DNA from: Dyadobacter jiangsuensis
GTDB lineage: Bacteria; Bacteroidota; Bacteroidia; Cytophagales; Spirosomataceae
DNA: 49,886 nt
Assembly: GCF_003014695.1 (NCBI RefSeq)
Contig: NZ_PYAS01000028.1
Span: 1-49,886 of the forward strand
Direction: 5' to 3'
The notes below the pieces were generated by a model, which saw nothing but the letters and a program-made list of their open reading frames with translations, made no database searches and had not been told where the DNA came from. Made by a program: the position numbers and the translations under genes. This document shows, piece after piece, positions 24,924-32,418 of the stretch (its first letter is position 1; each line of letters begins with the position of its first letter).

Positions 24924-25211
24924 ATGAATGCATCTTCCACGACGCCTTCTGTAACAGAAGTTGCGCAAAAACAAATGAAGCATACCTGTGAGCACCATGC
25001 TGAGTGTATGAAAATTATTCAGGCAATCCTGGATGACGAGGCGAGTGAAGCAGAGAAGGACCACTTCCGCGAAAACATGGATAAATGCATCCCTTGTATC
25101 GAGGCGTACCGCCTGGAAAAGTGCATCAAGGATTCCCTCAACATGAAAATTGTCAAGAAACCTTGCCCGGATAGCATTCTCAATACGATTATTTCAAAAA
25201 TTAACAGTTAA
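24924..25211 (+). CDS. Candidate zinc-binding anti-sigma factor
   Basis: A 95-residue soluble protein with a Cys/His pattern like RsrA-type anti-sigma factors: HTCEHHAECMKIIQAILDDEAS, then DHFRENMDKCIPCIEAYRLEKCIKD. The CxxC pair (CIPC) and the preceding His and Cys residues are likely zinc ligands, although the His-to-CxxC spacing is longer than the canonical HxxxCxxC. It sits directly after an ECF sigma gene, which supports the role. It ends nine bases before gmk. Confidence 0.75.
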   Translation: MNASSTTPSVTEVAQKQMKHTCEHHAECMKIIQAILDDEASEAEKDHFRENMDKCIPCIEAYRLEKCIKDSLNMKIVKKPCPDSILNTIISKINS

Positions 25212-25220
25212 TCTGTTCGA

Positions 25221-25790
25221 GTGAAAGGTAAGCTTATCATATTTTCTGCCCCTTCCGGATCCGGAAAGACCACCATTGTAAGGCATCTTTTAGATAAATA
25301 CACACAGCAACTGGCATTTTCTGTCTCTGCATGTACGCGCCCGCGCCGCGATTATGAGATAGACGGCAAAGATTACTACTTCCTGACCTTACAGGACTTT
25401 CGTCAGAAGATAGCGGATCAGCAGTTTGCGGAATGGGAGGAAGTTTACGCCGGCAATTACTACGGCACGCTCAAATCAGAAATACAGCGCCTTTGGGATG
25501 AAGGCAAGCACGTCCTCTTTGATGTGGATGTGAAAGGAGGATTGAAGCTGAAAGAAGCATATGGCGACGCCGCACTCGCCGTATTCGTGAAGGTCACCTC
25601 CGATGAAGAAATTAAACGCCGCCTGTCGGGCCGCGGTACGGAAACGGAAGAAACACTGGCCACACGCCTAGCCAAAGTGCGTTACGAGCAGAGTTTCGAG
25701 CACGAGTTCGACGTGGTCCTTGTCAATGATGAACTGAATGAAACGCTGGCCAAAGCGGAAGACCTCGTTCAGGCATTCATCCAATCCTAA
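25221..25790 (+). CDS. gmk: Guanylate kinase
   Basis: Gmk (189 aa) phosphorylates GMP to GDP. It has the P-loop GPSGSGKTT-like SAPSGSGKTTIVRHLL, the GMP-binding region FSVSACTRPRRDYEIDGKDYYFL, and VLFDVDVKGGLKLK, followed by the lid RRLSGRGTETEETLATRL. The start is a GTG at 25221. It lies between the anti-sigma candidate (9-base gap) and nadD (15-base gap), so the four genes probably form one unit. Confidence 0.97.
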   Translation: MKGKLIIFSAPSGSGKTTIVRHLLDKYTQQLAFSVSACTRPRRDYEIDGKDYYFLTLQDFRQKIADQQFAEWEEVYAGNYYGTLKSEIQRLWDEGKHVLFDVDVKGGLKLKEAYGDAALAVFVKVTSDEEIKRRLSGRGTETEETLATRLAKVRYEQSFEHEFDVVLVNDELNETLAKAEDLVQAFIQS

Positions 25791-25805
25791 AATTTAATCT
25801 GAGCA

Positions 25806-26378
25806 ATGAAGATCGGCCTGTTTTTCGGATCGTTCAATCCTATTCATGTCGGTCATTTGATCATTGCCAACACGATGGCCACCACTACCGACCTCGAACA
25901 GGTCTGGTTTATCGTGAGCCCGCAAAATCCGTTCAAGAAAAACAGCAGTCTCCTGCACGAATTCGACCGCTTCGACCTCGTACAGCGTGCCATTTCGGAT
26001 AACACGCTGCTACGGGCCAACGACATCGAATTCCACATGCCCAAGCCCAGCTACACGATCGACACGCTCGTGCGCTTGCAGGAGAAATTTCCTCAGCACC
26101 AGTTCAAGCTGATTATGGGGGAAGACAACCTGGCGCAATTCCCGAACTGGAAAAATTACGACAAGATCCTTGAATACACCGGGCTCTATGTTTACCCACG
26201 CCCCAATGCAAAGCCGCACATATTTGCCAACCATCCGGATGTAAAATTCGTGGAAGCACCACTACTGGATATTTCAGCCACATTCCTCCGCGCGTGCATT
26301 AAAAAGGGCCAATCAATCCGCTACATGGTGCCCGAGCCGGTGGAGCAGCTGATCAAAATCAAGAAGTTTTATCAATAG
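25806..26378 (+). CDS. nadD: Nicotinate-nucleotide adenylyltransferase
   Basis: NadD (190 aa) adenylates nicotinate mononucleotide in NAD synthesis. It opens KIGLFFGSFNPIHVGHLIIA, containing the GSFNPIHxGH nucleotidyltransferase motif, and ends with the second motif LLDISATFLRACIKKGQSIRYMVP (ISxTxxR-type). PKPSYTIDTL is the conserved substrate segment. Length is normal. Confidence 0.97.
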   Translation: MKIGLFFGSFNPIHVGHLIIANTMATTTDLEQVWFIVSPQNPFKKNSSLLHEFDRFDLVQRAISDNTLLRANDIEFHMPKPSYTIDTLVRLQEKFPQHQFKLIMGEDNLAQFPNWKNYDKILEYTGLYVYPRPNAKPHIFANHPDVKFVEAPLLDISATFLRACIKKGQSIRYMVPEPVEQLIKIKKFYQ

Positions 26379-26399
26379 CCTGAATGGCCGGTTCTGATA

Positions 26400-26789
26400 T
26401 TAGAGCGGCCTGTCCTGGTACGTGATCTCCGACAGCAACCCTACTGCATTGAATTTCAGTATTACCTTCCGGGACGCCGATTTGGCTTGCATATTCTCGC
26501 ATTGAGGACCCTTGCTCAGGTAGTAAACGTAGAACTTCGTATTGCGCTCGCCGAGCTGGTGAATATCCGGCCTGCCCAGCAACTCCCCGATCGTATCGGC
26601 AAACTTCCCCTTCAATTCTTTTTCAGCGCTTTTAAAATCGCCTTCCAGGCCTTTACGGACGTCGTTGCAACCTCCCCGATCACCACGCCATTTTTTAAGG
26701 TCCAGGTTACCTAATTTATCAGGTGCGCTCGAACAGCCAACAATAAAGCCGATCAACGCTGTCAAAAGGATTTTTATAGATAATTTCAT
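26400..26789 (-). CDS. Small lipoprotein of unknown function
   Basis: A 129-residue protein from the ATG at 26789 (an ATG at 26798 would add three residues). The signal peptide KILLTALIGFIVGCSS ends in a lipobox with the acylated Cys near residue 18. The mature part has several Cys residues (GGCNDVRKGLEGDF and GPQCENMQ), a basic helix FKSAEKELKGKFADTIGELLGRPD and a beta C-terminus ending LSEITYQDRPL. This pattern (a short helix plus beta strands about a grafted G-R-P-D) recalls SmpA/OmlA-like lipoproteins, but I cannot confirm a family. Confidence 0.7.
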   Translation of the reverse strand: MKLSIKILLTALIGFIVGCSSAPDKLGNLDLKKWRGDRGGCNDVRKGLEGDFKSAEKELKGKFADTIGELLGRPDIHQLGERNTKFYVYYLSKGPQCENMQAKSASRKVILKFNAVGLLSEITYQDRPL

Positions 26790-26878
26790 TGTACTCATTC
26801 GTTCATTCAAAATCAGGGCGAATCTACCCACACAACACGACAATATGAAACAACAGATCACCATTCCAAAACAACACC

Positions 26879-26908
26879 TGACCACACCTGACAATTCCTG
26901 ACTACAAC
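26879..26908 (+). repeat. Three-unit 10-bp CCTGAC repeat
   Basis: TGAC cores at 26879, 26889 and 26899 are spaced by exactly 10 bases within units like CCTGACCACA, CCTGACAATT and CCTGACTACA. The array ends at the start codon of the next gene. The same unit occurs in longer arrays at 36501-36660. Confidence 0.7.
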
Positions 26909-27331
26909 ATGAAACAACTCTTGACTATCTTCCTCCTGACTTTCGTCCCTCTGGTTGCATCCGCTCAGGAGCCAATGGACGGAACCGACTGCTCCAACCT
27001 GTTTTTCAAAGCATTGCTCGACGAAGATGCGAATGCCGTAAGCAATCTAATTGCAAATGATTTCACCGTCACCAATTACAATGGTCAGACCATCGATGGC
27101 CGTGCCTTGCAGCAGGCAATCGGCCAAGGCTACATTATCGTCGACTCGGGCATGCTCGCAGGCACGCGCACGCGTACGTACGGGGACGTGGCCGTGGTAC
27201 AAGGCTTCTGGAATGTGAGCGCGCGGATTCAGAACAACGGCTTCAACGGCAACGTCGCGTATACGAGCGTATGCGTGCGTTCGGGCGGGAAATGGAAGGT
27301 TACCACCGTGCAGCTGACACCCGCACAATGA
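26909..27331 (+). CDS. Exported DUF4440/NTF2-like protein
   Basis: A 140-residue protein with a signal peptide (residues 1-19, LLTIFLLTFVPLVASAQ). The mature part matches the NTF2-like pattern of DUF4440: CSNLFFKALLDEDANAVSNLIANDFTVTNYNGQTIDGRALQQAI, then a beta half with DVAVVQGFWNV and SGGKWKVTTVQLTP. Members are small cone-shaped proteins, some enzymes and some binding proteins; the role here is unknown. It is transcribed divergently from the lipoprotein gene, with the 10-bp repeat array directly upstream. Confidence 0.82.
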   Translation: MKQLLTIFLLTFVPLVASAQEPMDGTDCSNLFFKALLDEDANAVSNLIANDFTVTNYNGQTIDGRALQQAIGQGYIIVDSGMLAGTRTRTYGDVAVVQGFWNVSARIQNNGFNGNVAYTSVCVRSGGKWKVTTVQLTPAQ

Positions 27332-27364
27332 AGTAATGCATTAAAACATTAGGTATGGACATAA

Positions 27365-27394
27365 AAAAAGAGAACCGGAACCAGTTCTCTTTTT
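27365..27394. terminator. Bidirectional terminator
   Basis: AAAAAGAGAAC (27365-27375) and GTTCTCTTTTT (27384-27394) form a perfect stem with an 8-base loop and A/T tracts on both sides. It serves the convergent DUF4440 and AraC genes. Confidence 0.88.
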
Positions 27395-27417
27395 CAATTA
27401 TAGTCTAACATTACATT

Positions 27418-28344
27418 CTAAACATTCATCAGCGATTCGCGACGACGCATTTTTCCAGCCGGGATACCGAACATCATCTTGAAGCGGCGGCAGAAATAAG
27501 CGGTGTCTTTGTAACCCACATCTGAACCGATCGCGCGAATGCTTTTCTTCGACGTGCGGAGCAGATCCACAGCCTTTTCCATGCGCTGGTATTCGATATA
27601 ATCCTGCGGGTTAATACCGGTCAGCATTTTGAAATACTGGCCTACATAATCCTCTGAAACGTTCGCTACGTTCGCGAGCACCTTGTTCGACAGGTCGCCG
27701 CCCAGGTTGTCTTTGATGTAAGCGAAAATATCGATCAGACGAGGATCTTTGAAATAAGTACTGTTGGTAACAAGCTGCTCTACGAACAGTTTGTTTTTCA
27801 AAATATAACGGATGATCTCGATCACTACCTCTTCGGTTTTGATCTTGATGATACGGCCTTTTCCAGGGGTATCGAGCATATCTTCCGTCAGGATCTGGTT
27901 GATCGTCGCGGCAATCTGGTCGTCACGCTTGATCAGGAACGGAGGCACGTCCAGGGACGTGAAGAAGTTTACGGTATCAAATACTTTCGCTTCGAAAGAG
28001 ATCAAACCAAAAGAGTTAGGCAGCTTTCCGATCAATGCCGGATCGTGGCCTGCTTCGATATAATTGTCACGGTTGGTCATGAACTCCTCGTTCGACACGG
28101 TTTTGGCTGACGCGCCGTTTCCGTATGTCACGGTTGCATGCTTACCTCCCGGAATGAAGAGCATATCCCCTTCCTCAACTCTCTGAGGCTCGTCGGATCC
28201 GAAAGAAACTTCACCGTCGTACAGAATGGTCAAAGAGTTCTGTACGTCATAAAAGTTTTTGATTGTGATGGGCTGTAAAATCCTGATATGACGGGCCTTC
28301 ACAAATTTCACCCCCAACGACTCAATAATCTTATTATAGTCTTC
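27418..28344 (-). CDS. AraC family transcriptional regulator
   Basis: A 308-residue regulator from the ATG at 28344 (MEDYNKIIESLGVKFVKARH). The N-terminal half has cupin-like strands (TILYDGEVSFGSDEPQRVEEGDMLFIPGGKHATV). The C-terminal half is a double helix-turn-helix AraC domain: VLANVANVSEDYVGQYFKMLTGINPQDYIEYQRM and SIRAIGSDVGYKDTAYFCRRFKMMFGIPAG. The upstream region has two TTGTACAA palindromes overlapping promoter-like boxes, suggesting autoregulation. The effector is unknown. Confidence 0.92.
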   Translation of the reverse strand, partial: EDYNKIIESLGVKFVKARHIRILQPITIKNFYDVQNSLTILYDGEVSFGSDEPQRVEEGDMLFIPGGKHATVTYGNGASAKTVSNEEFMTNRDNYIEAGHDPALIGKLPNSFGLISFEAKVFDTVNFFTSLDVPPFLIKRDDQIAATINQILTEDMLDTPGKGRIIKIKTEEVVIEIIRYILKNKLFVEQLVTNSTYFKDPRLIDIFAYIKDNLGGDLSNKVLANVANVSEDYVGQYFKMLTGINPQDYIEYQRMEKAVDLLRTSKKSIRAIGSDVGYKDTAYFCRRFKMMFGIPAGKMRRRESLMNV

Positions 28345-28388
28345 CATACTTGATCTATTTAAGGGCCGTTTTGACCGATTTTTCAAAT

Positions 28389-28417
28389 TTTGTACAAATC
28401 TAATAAATTGTACAAAA
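28389..28417 (-). promoter_or_regulatory. Paired TTGTACAA palindromes upstream of the AraC gene
   Basis: Two perfect 8-base palindromes, TTGTACAA at 28390-28397 and 28408-28415, are 18 bases apart centre to centre. On the minus strand TAGATTTG and TAGTTTTG, both TAnnTTTG matches, overlap or abut them. This is the layout expected of an operator at a promoter. Confidence 0.55.
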
Positions 28418-28519
28418 CTAATACAAGTATAGTTTCACAAAAATTTAAAAAAAAGTGATATTTTGATATTATTTTAATCCAACATTCAGAATAAAATCGA
28501 CTTTTGGGAGAATTACTAA

Positions 28520-29659
28520 TTATTTAAGAAGCTCCCGGGCGATTACAAGTTTTTGGATTTCGGAGGTACCTTCATAAATCTGTGTGATTTTTGCATCCCG
28601 CATGAGGCGCTCCACGTGGTATTCTTTCACATAACCGTAGCCCCCGTGCACCTGGACGGCTTCCGTTGTCACCCACATGGCCACTTCGGATGCATACAAT
28701 TTTGCCATAGCCGCGGCCTGGATGTAGTCCTTACCCTCATCTTTTAACCGGGCAGCCTTGTAAACAAGTAACCTCGCCGCCTCAATTTTAGTCGCCATTT
28801 CCGACAATTTGAACTGGATCGCCTGGTGGTCGGCAATCGGTTTGCCGAATGTCTTTCGCTCCTTGGAATATTTTAAGGAAAGCTCGAAAGCCCCCGTGGC
28901 GATTCCCAATGCCTGCGCCGCAATACCAATCCGGCCGCCATTCAGCACATTCATCGCGAACTTGAACCCAAAGCCATCGTCACCGATCCGGTTCACAGCC
29001 GGCACCTTCACATCCGAGAACATCAAAGTGTGTGTATCTGAGGCTCTTATACCCATTTTATCTTCCTTACGGCCTACGGAAAAGCCATGCCAGCCTTTCT
29101 CGACGATGAATACGTTAATGCCCTTATGCTTCGCCTCGGGGTGCGTCTGCGCAATCACCAGGCAAACCGACGAAGTATTCCCACTGGTGATCCAGTTCTT
29201 CGTACCGTTCAATAAATAATGGTCGCCGTTCAGAAAGGCTGTCGTGTGCTGTGAGGTGGCATCCGAGCCGGCCTCCGGCTCCGACAGGCAGAACGCGCCG
29301 ACGATTTCTCCCGACGCGAGCCGTGTCAGATATTGCTGCTTTTGCTCCTCCGTACCATACTTTTCGAGCCCCCAGCATACCAGCGAATTATTCACCGACA
29401 TGATTACTCCGGCCGAGGCATCCACCTTCGATATTTCTTCCATCGCAATCACATATGCAAGCGTATCCATGCCCCCGCCGCCGTATTCGGGCGCCACCAT
29501 CATGCCCAGGAACCCCATTTCTGCCATTTTTCGTAATAATGTTGGGTCAAAATGCTGGGCTGTATCTCGTTCGATCACACCGGGTAGTAATTCGGATTGC
29601 GCAAAATCGCGTGCAGCGGCTTGCACCGCCAGGTGCTCCTCACTGAGGTTGAAATCCAT
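28520..29659 (-). CDS. Acyl-CoA dehydrogenase
   Basis: A FAD-dependent acyl-CoA dehydrogenase of 379 residues from the ATG at 29659 (MDFNLSEEHLAVQ), the usual family length; an ATG at 29686 would give 388. Signatures are GAFCLSEPEAGSDA, NGTKNWITSG, RKTFGKPIADHQAIQFKLSEMATKIEAAR and YGYVKEYHVERLMRDAKITQIYEGTSEIQ. The EGTSEIQ end segment resembles short- and medium-chain or branched-chain enzymes. The Glu of YEGTSE region carries the usual catalytic-base position. The chain-length preference cannot be read from sequence. The promoter lies at 29719-29749. Confidence 0.95.
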   Translation of the reverse strand: MDFNLSEEHLAVQAAARDFAQSELLPGVIERDTAQHFDPTLLRKMAEMGFLGMMVAPEYGGGGMDTLAYVIAMEEISKVDASAGVIMSVNNSLVCWGLEKYGTEEQKQQYLTRLASGEIVGAFCLSEPEAGSDATSQHTTAFLNGDHYLLNGTKNWITSGNTSSVCLVIAQTHPEAKHKGINVFIVEKGWHGFSVGRKEDKMGIRASDTHTLMFSDVKVPAVNRIGDDGFGFKFAMNVLNGGRIGIAAQALGIATGAFELSLKYSKERKTFGKPIADHQAIQFKLSEMATKIEAARLLVYKAARLKDEGKDYIQAAAMAKLYASEVAMWVTTEAVQVHGGYGYVKEYHVERLMRDAKITQIYEGTSEIQKLVIARELLK

Positions 29660-29718
29660 TCCGGTTAGTGGTTGGGAAGCTGACATAGAAGACGTTGATT
29701 TTTGAGGATGAAGATTTT

Positions 29719-29749
29719 CAAAAATAGGATTTACCAAAACAGTATGCAA
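29719..29749 (-). promoter_or_regulatory. Promoter of the acyl-CoA dehydrogenase
   Basis: On the minus strand a TTG -33 element (29747-29749) and TATTTTTG -7 box (29719-29726) are separated by 20 bases. This placement argues against upstream in-frame start codons near 29749. Confidence 0.6.
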
Positions 29750-29845
29750 GCATACAATTTCCTAACCGATTAAAACTTTGGGTTTTGAAGGCCGTTTTGA
29801 AGAAAAGTTGTCTTAAGTTTGCGCCCTGATCACGACAGATTACAC

Positions 29846-31117
29846 ATGCCCATTCTTACCGTTTTTTACATTAAGCTGCTCATCAACCTTGCATTGACAA
29901 TCGGAATCATCTGGACCATCAGCCGTTCGGATCTGTTTTCAAAATGGCAGCGGGAAAACGATAAACTGATCTTCACATTGGGTTTCGTGCTTTTCCGGCT
30001 CATTCCCTGGATCGGCATTTTCCTCATCATCAACGAGGAACCGCGAGGCGATATTCCTTTCTTTTTTTATAAAGCCGAGGGGGCCAAGGCCGGCGGTTTC
30101 GTTTACCGTGATTTCTGGTCGTACCACGCACCACTGTATGCTTACATTATCAGCATTCCGGTCTGGATCTGGCATAATGCCCGGGCGATCGTCCTTTTCA
30201 TGGTTTTGATGGAAACGGCTATTCTCTGGCTTACTTACGACACTTACAAAAGCAAAAGCCCGAAAGCCCTGCAACTGGCTTCGATTTATTATATGCTGCC
30301 AGCCGCATTCATGTACATTCTCGTGGACGGGCAGGAGGAAGTGTGGTTCTGGGGCGCGGCGCTGCTGATCTGGCGCTATACCATTAAGAACAGGAGCAAC
30401 TACGAGGTCGGTATTGGCCTTTTGTATGCCATGACATTGCTGACCATCAAAGTCACGTTCATATTTCTGTTGCCCGCAATGCTGGTGATGGTGAAAAAGC
30501 CTATTAAAATGTTGTTGGTCATGGCGGCTATCGGTCTCCCTGCCGTAGGTTTCCTCTACTGGCAAATCGGCGACCTGTTCCTGATGCCTATCCGGCACAC
30601 CGAGCAGCTCATGACGCCCAACCTCTTCTCGGTACTAAGGCCGTTTGTAGAAATCCTCTTCCATGTCGATGAAAAGAAATCGACCCTGATCAACTGGTTC
30701 GGCTTGCTGTTTACCGTTTTCATCCCGGTTTACATGGCATTCAAAGCGAGGCACAGGCATATCAGCGAAGTATTACCCGGCCTTTTCATCGCCGTTTTCG
30801 TGTGCATGATGCTCTTCCAGGCCAGCGCCATGGGTGCTTATGTGATCGCATACCTGATGGCCGTTTTGTTTGAAATTATCGATATCCGCAAGACCGTCCA
30901 TGTGGTGGTGCTGCTCGCATTGAACTGGCTTACGGTCGTGCAGCCGTTTGTATGGGTGTATATCAAACAGCCCGCGTATACATCGCTGAGCCTGTTTGCC
31001 AATGCTTCCTACCTGTTCGAGTACGTGCTGCAAATCCTGAATGTGCTCTGCTTCCTGTGGGTTCTCCGGGAAACCTATCGCAAGGTGGTTCATACCCAAA
31101 CTTTGGCAACGGCATGA
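29846..31117 (+). CDS. Polytopic GT-C-like membrane protein (copy 1)
   Basis: A 423-residue protein with about ten membrane helices. After the first two helices the loop NEEPRGDIPFFFYKAEGAKAGGFVYRDFWSYHAPLYAY has the acidic residues and the VYRDFWS-x-x-x-PLYAY pattern expected of the first extracytoplasmic loop of GT-C glycosyltransferases (GT39/GT83/GT87-like). A later loop has EQLMTPNLFSVLRP. The ATG at 29846 is preferred over 29819 because it opens the first membrane helix. It overlaps the next gene by four bases (ATGA). It is a paralogue of that gene. Lipid-linked sugar use is inference. Confidence 0.75.
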   Translation: MPILTVFYIKLLINLALTIGIIWTISRSDLFSKWQRENDKLIFTLGFVLFRLIPWIGIFLIINEEPRGDIPFFFYKAEGAKAGGFVYRDFWSYHAPLYAYIISIPVWIWHNARAIVLFMVLMETAILWLTYDTYKSKSPKALQLASIYYMLPAAFMYILVDGQEEVWFWGAALLIWRYTIKNRSNYEVGIGLLYAMTLLTIKVTFIFLLPAMLVMVKKPIKMLLVMAAIGLPAVGFLYWQIGDLFLMPIRHTEQLMTPNLFSVLRPFVEILFHVDEKKSTLINWFGLLFTVFIPVYMAFKARHRHISEVLPGLFIAVFVCMMLFQASAMGAYVIAYLMAVLFEIIDIRKTVHVVVLLALNWLTVVQPFVWVYIKQPAYTSLSLFANASYLFEYVLQILNVLCFLWVLRETYRKVVHTQTLATA

Positions 31118-32355
31118 ATATAGTCCTTGCCAAAACCGCCATCAGCGTAGCCGCATTGCTGGTTACTGCTGCATTACTATTCAAAAAGGACGAGCTGACC
31201 GACTGGCTGGAAAAGAAATCCGCCAATGCGGTAATGGCCGTCGCGTGGGTATTCCTCCGCCTGCTGCCATTCATTGCCGTGTACCTCGTCGCGAATATGG
31301 AACCAACCTCGGACGTAAACGGCTTCTGGGACGAGGGTAGCAAGGCTTCATTGGGGCAAGTAGTGTACCGTGATTTCTGGTCGCCGTATTCACCGCTTTA
31401 CGCCTACTTCCTCGGCATTTGGCTGAAACTTTGGTATAGCCCGAAAATGATCGTGCTTACAATGGCTGCGATGGACGGTATTGCATTGCTGGTGTCCTAC
31501 CATTTTTTCAGGCCATTCCAATCCCGGGGTACGTTTCTGTTCCGGGCACTCATCTACCTGCTGTTGCCCGGCTCACTCGTGCTATGCGTGATAGGCGCAC
31601 AGGAGGATGTCTGGATGTGGCTGTTCGTTACGCTCGCCTACCTGGTGCGTGAGCGCACGTTGCGCGTGGAATGGTATGCGATCATTCTGGCTATTGGTTT
31701 GCTGATGACCAAGGCGATTTTCGTGCTCATCATGGTGCCGTTGTTTCTACTGGAAAAACAAAAGATCCGCTTCGTCATTCCCATTGCTATTATCGGCATC
31801 ATCTCGCTCGCTGTCCTCTATCCGCTCGTCGGGCTGGAATTCATGCAACCGCTCGATGAGGCTAAGACATTGCGCGCCCCGAACATCCCGTCGGTACTGA
31901 ATCCGTGGTTCAACAATTCAATAGGCGTTGGTGAAAAGATCTGGAACTGGATAGGGCTAGTGGCATCGGTAGGGCTGGCCTGCATTTCGGCGTGGCGCCT
32001 CCGCAATGCCGATTTCCGGGTAATGCTCTCGAAAGTATGGGTGGTTTTGTACGCTACGATGATGATCGTACAGCAGAGCGCTTACAGCAACTATATCTTC
32101 CTCTTCTTGCTCCCACTGGTATTCTATGTGATTGACTGGAAGAATAAAACACAAATTACGATCCTTTTCGTATTCAATCTGCTTTGCGTCGTGCATCCTT
32201 CGTACTGGTGGCGGCTCGGGATGCCTTGCTACATGACGCCTTCGGACACCGCGGCATCTACAGAACTGCTCATCGATTACAGCATGCAAACCGCGATCGT
32301 TATCCTCACGGGCTATTTCATCTGGCTCGCATTCCCGAAAAAGCACGAAGTTTAA
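31114..32355 (+). CDS. Polytopic GT-C-like membrane protein (copy 2)
   Basis: A 413-residue paralogue of the preceding protein, starting at the ATG that overlaps its stop. It repeats the same plan: two helices, the loop NMEPTSDVNGFWDEGSKASLGQVVYRDFWSPYSPLYAY, about eight more helices, and TLRAPNIPSVLNPWF in a later loop where copy 1 has TPNLFSVLRP. The shared motifs in matching places indicate tandem duplication with strong divergence elsewhere. Both may act in adding sugars to an envelope glycan or glycoprotein. Confidence 0.75.
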   Translation: MNIVLAKTAISVAALLVTAALLFKKDELTDWLEKKSANAVMAVAWVFLRLLPFIAVYLVANMEPTSDVNGFWDEGSKASLGQVVYRDFWSPYSPLYAYFLGIWLKLWYSPKMIVLTMAAMDGIALLVSYHFFRPFQSRGTFLFRALIYLLLPGSLVLCVIGAQEDVWMWLFVTLAYLVRERTLRVEWYAIILAIGLLMTKAIFVLIMVPLFLLEKQKIRFVIPIAIIGIISLAVLYPLVGLEFMQPLDEAKTLRAPNIPSVLNPWFNNSIGVGEKIWNWIGLVASVGLACISAWRLRNADFRVMLSKVWVVLYATMMIVQQSAYSNYIFLFLLPLVFYVIDWKNKTQITILFVFNLLCVVHPSYWWRLGMPCYMTPSDTAASTELLIDYSMQTAIVILTGYFIWLAFPKKHEV

Positions 32356-32389
32356 CTTTCTTTAACGGGCTGCATTCGGCACGGGTTTC

Positions 32390-32397
32390 TACATTTG
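32390..32397 (+). promoter_or_regulatory. -7 promoter box of the MutS-like gene
   Basis: TACATTTG, a TAnnTTTG match, lies 21 bases before the ATG at 32419. A TTTAAC about 25 bases upstream is a poor -33 candidate. Confidence 0.4.
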
Positions 32398-32418
32398 GGC
32401 ATACCCAAAATCGCCCGA

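Noticed and set aside
29939..30598. 219-aa minus-strand ORF rich in His and Gln
   Set aside because: Complement of hydrophobic codons in the first GT-C-like gene; typical shadow composition.
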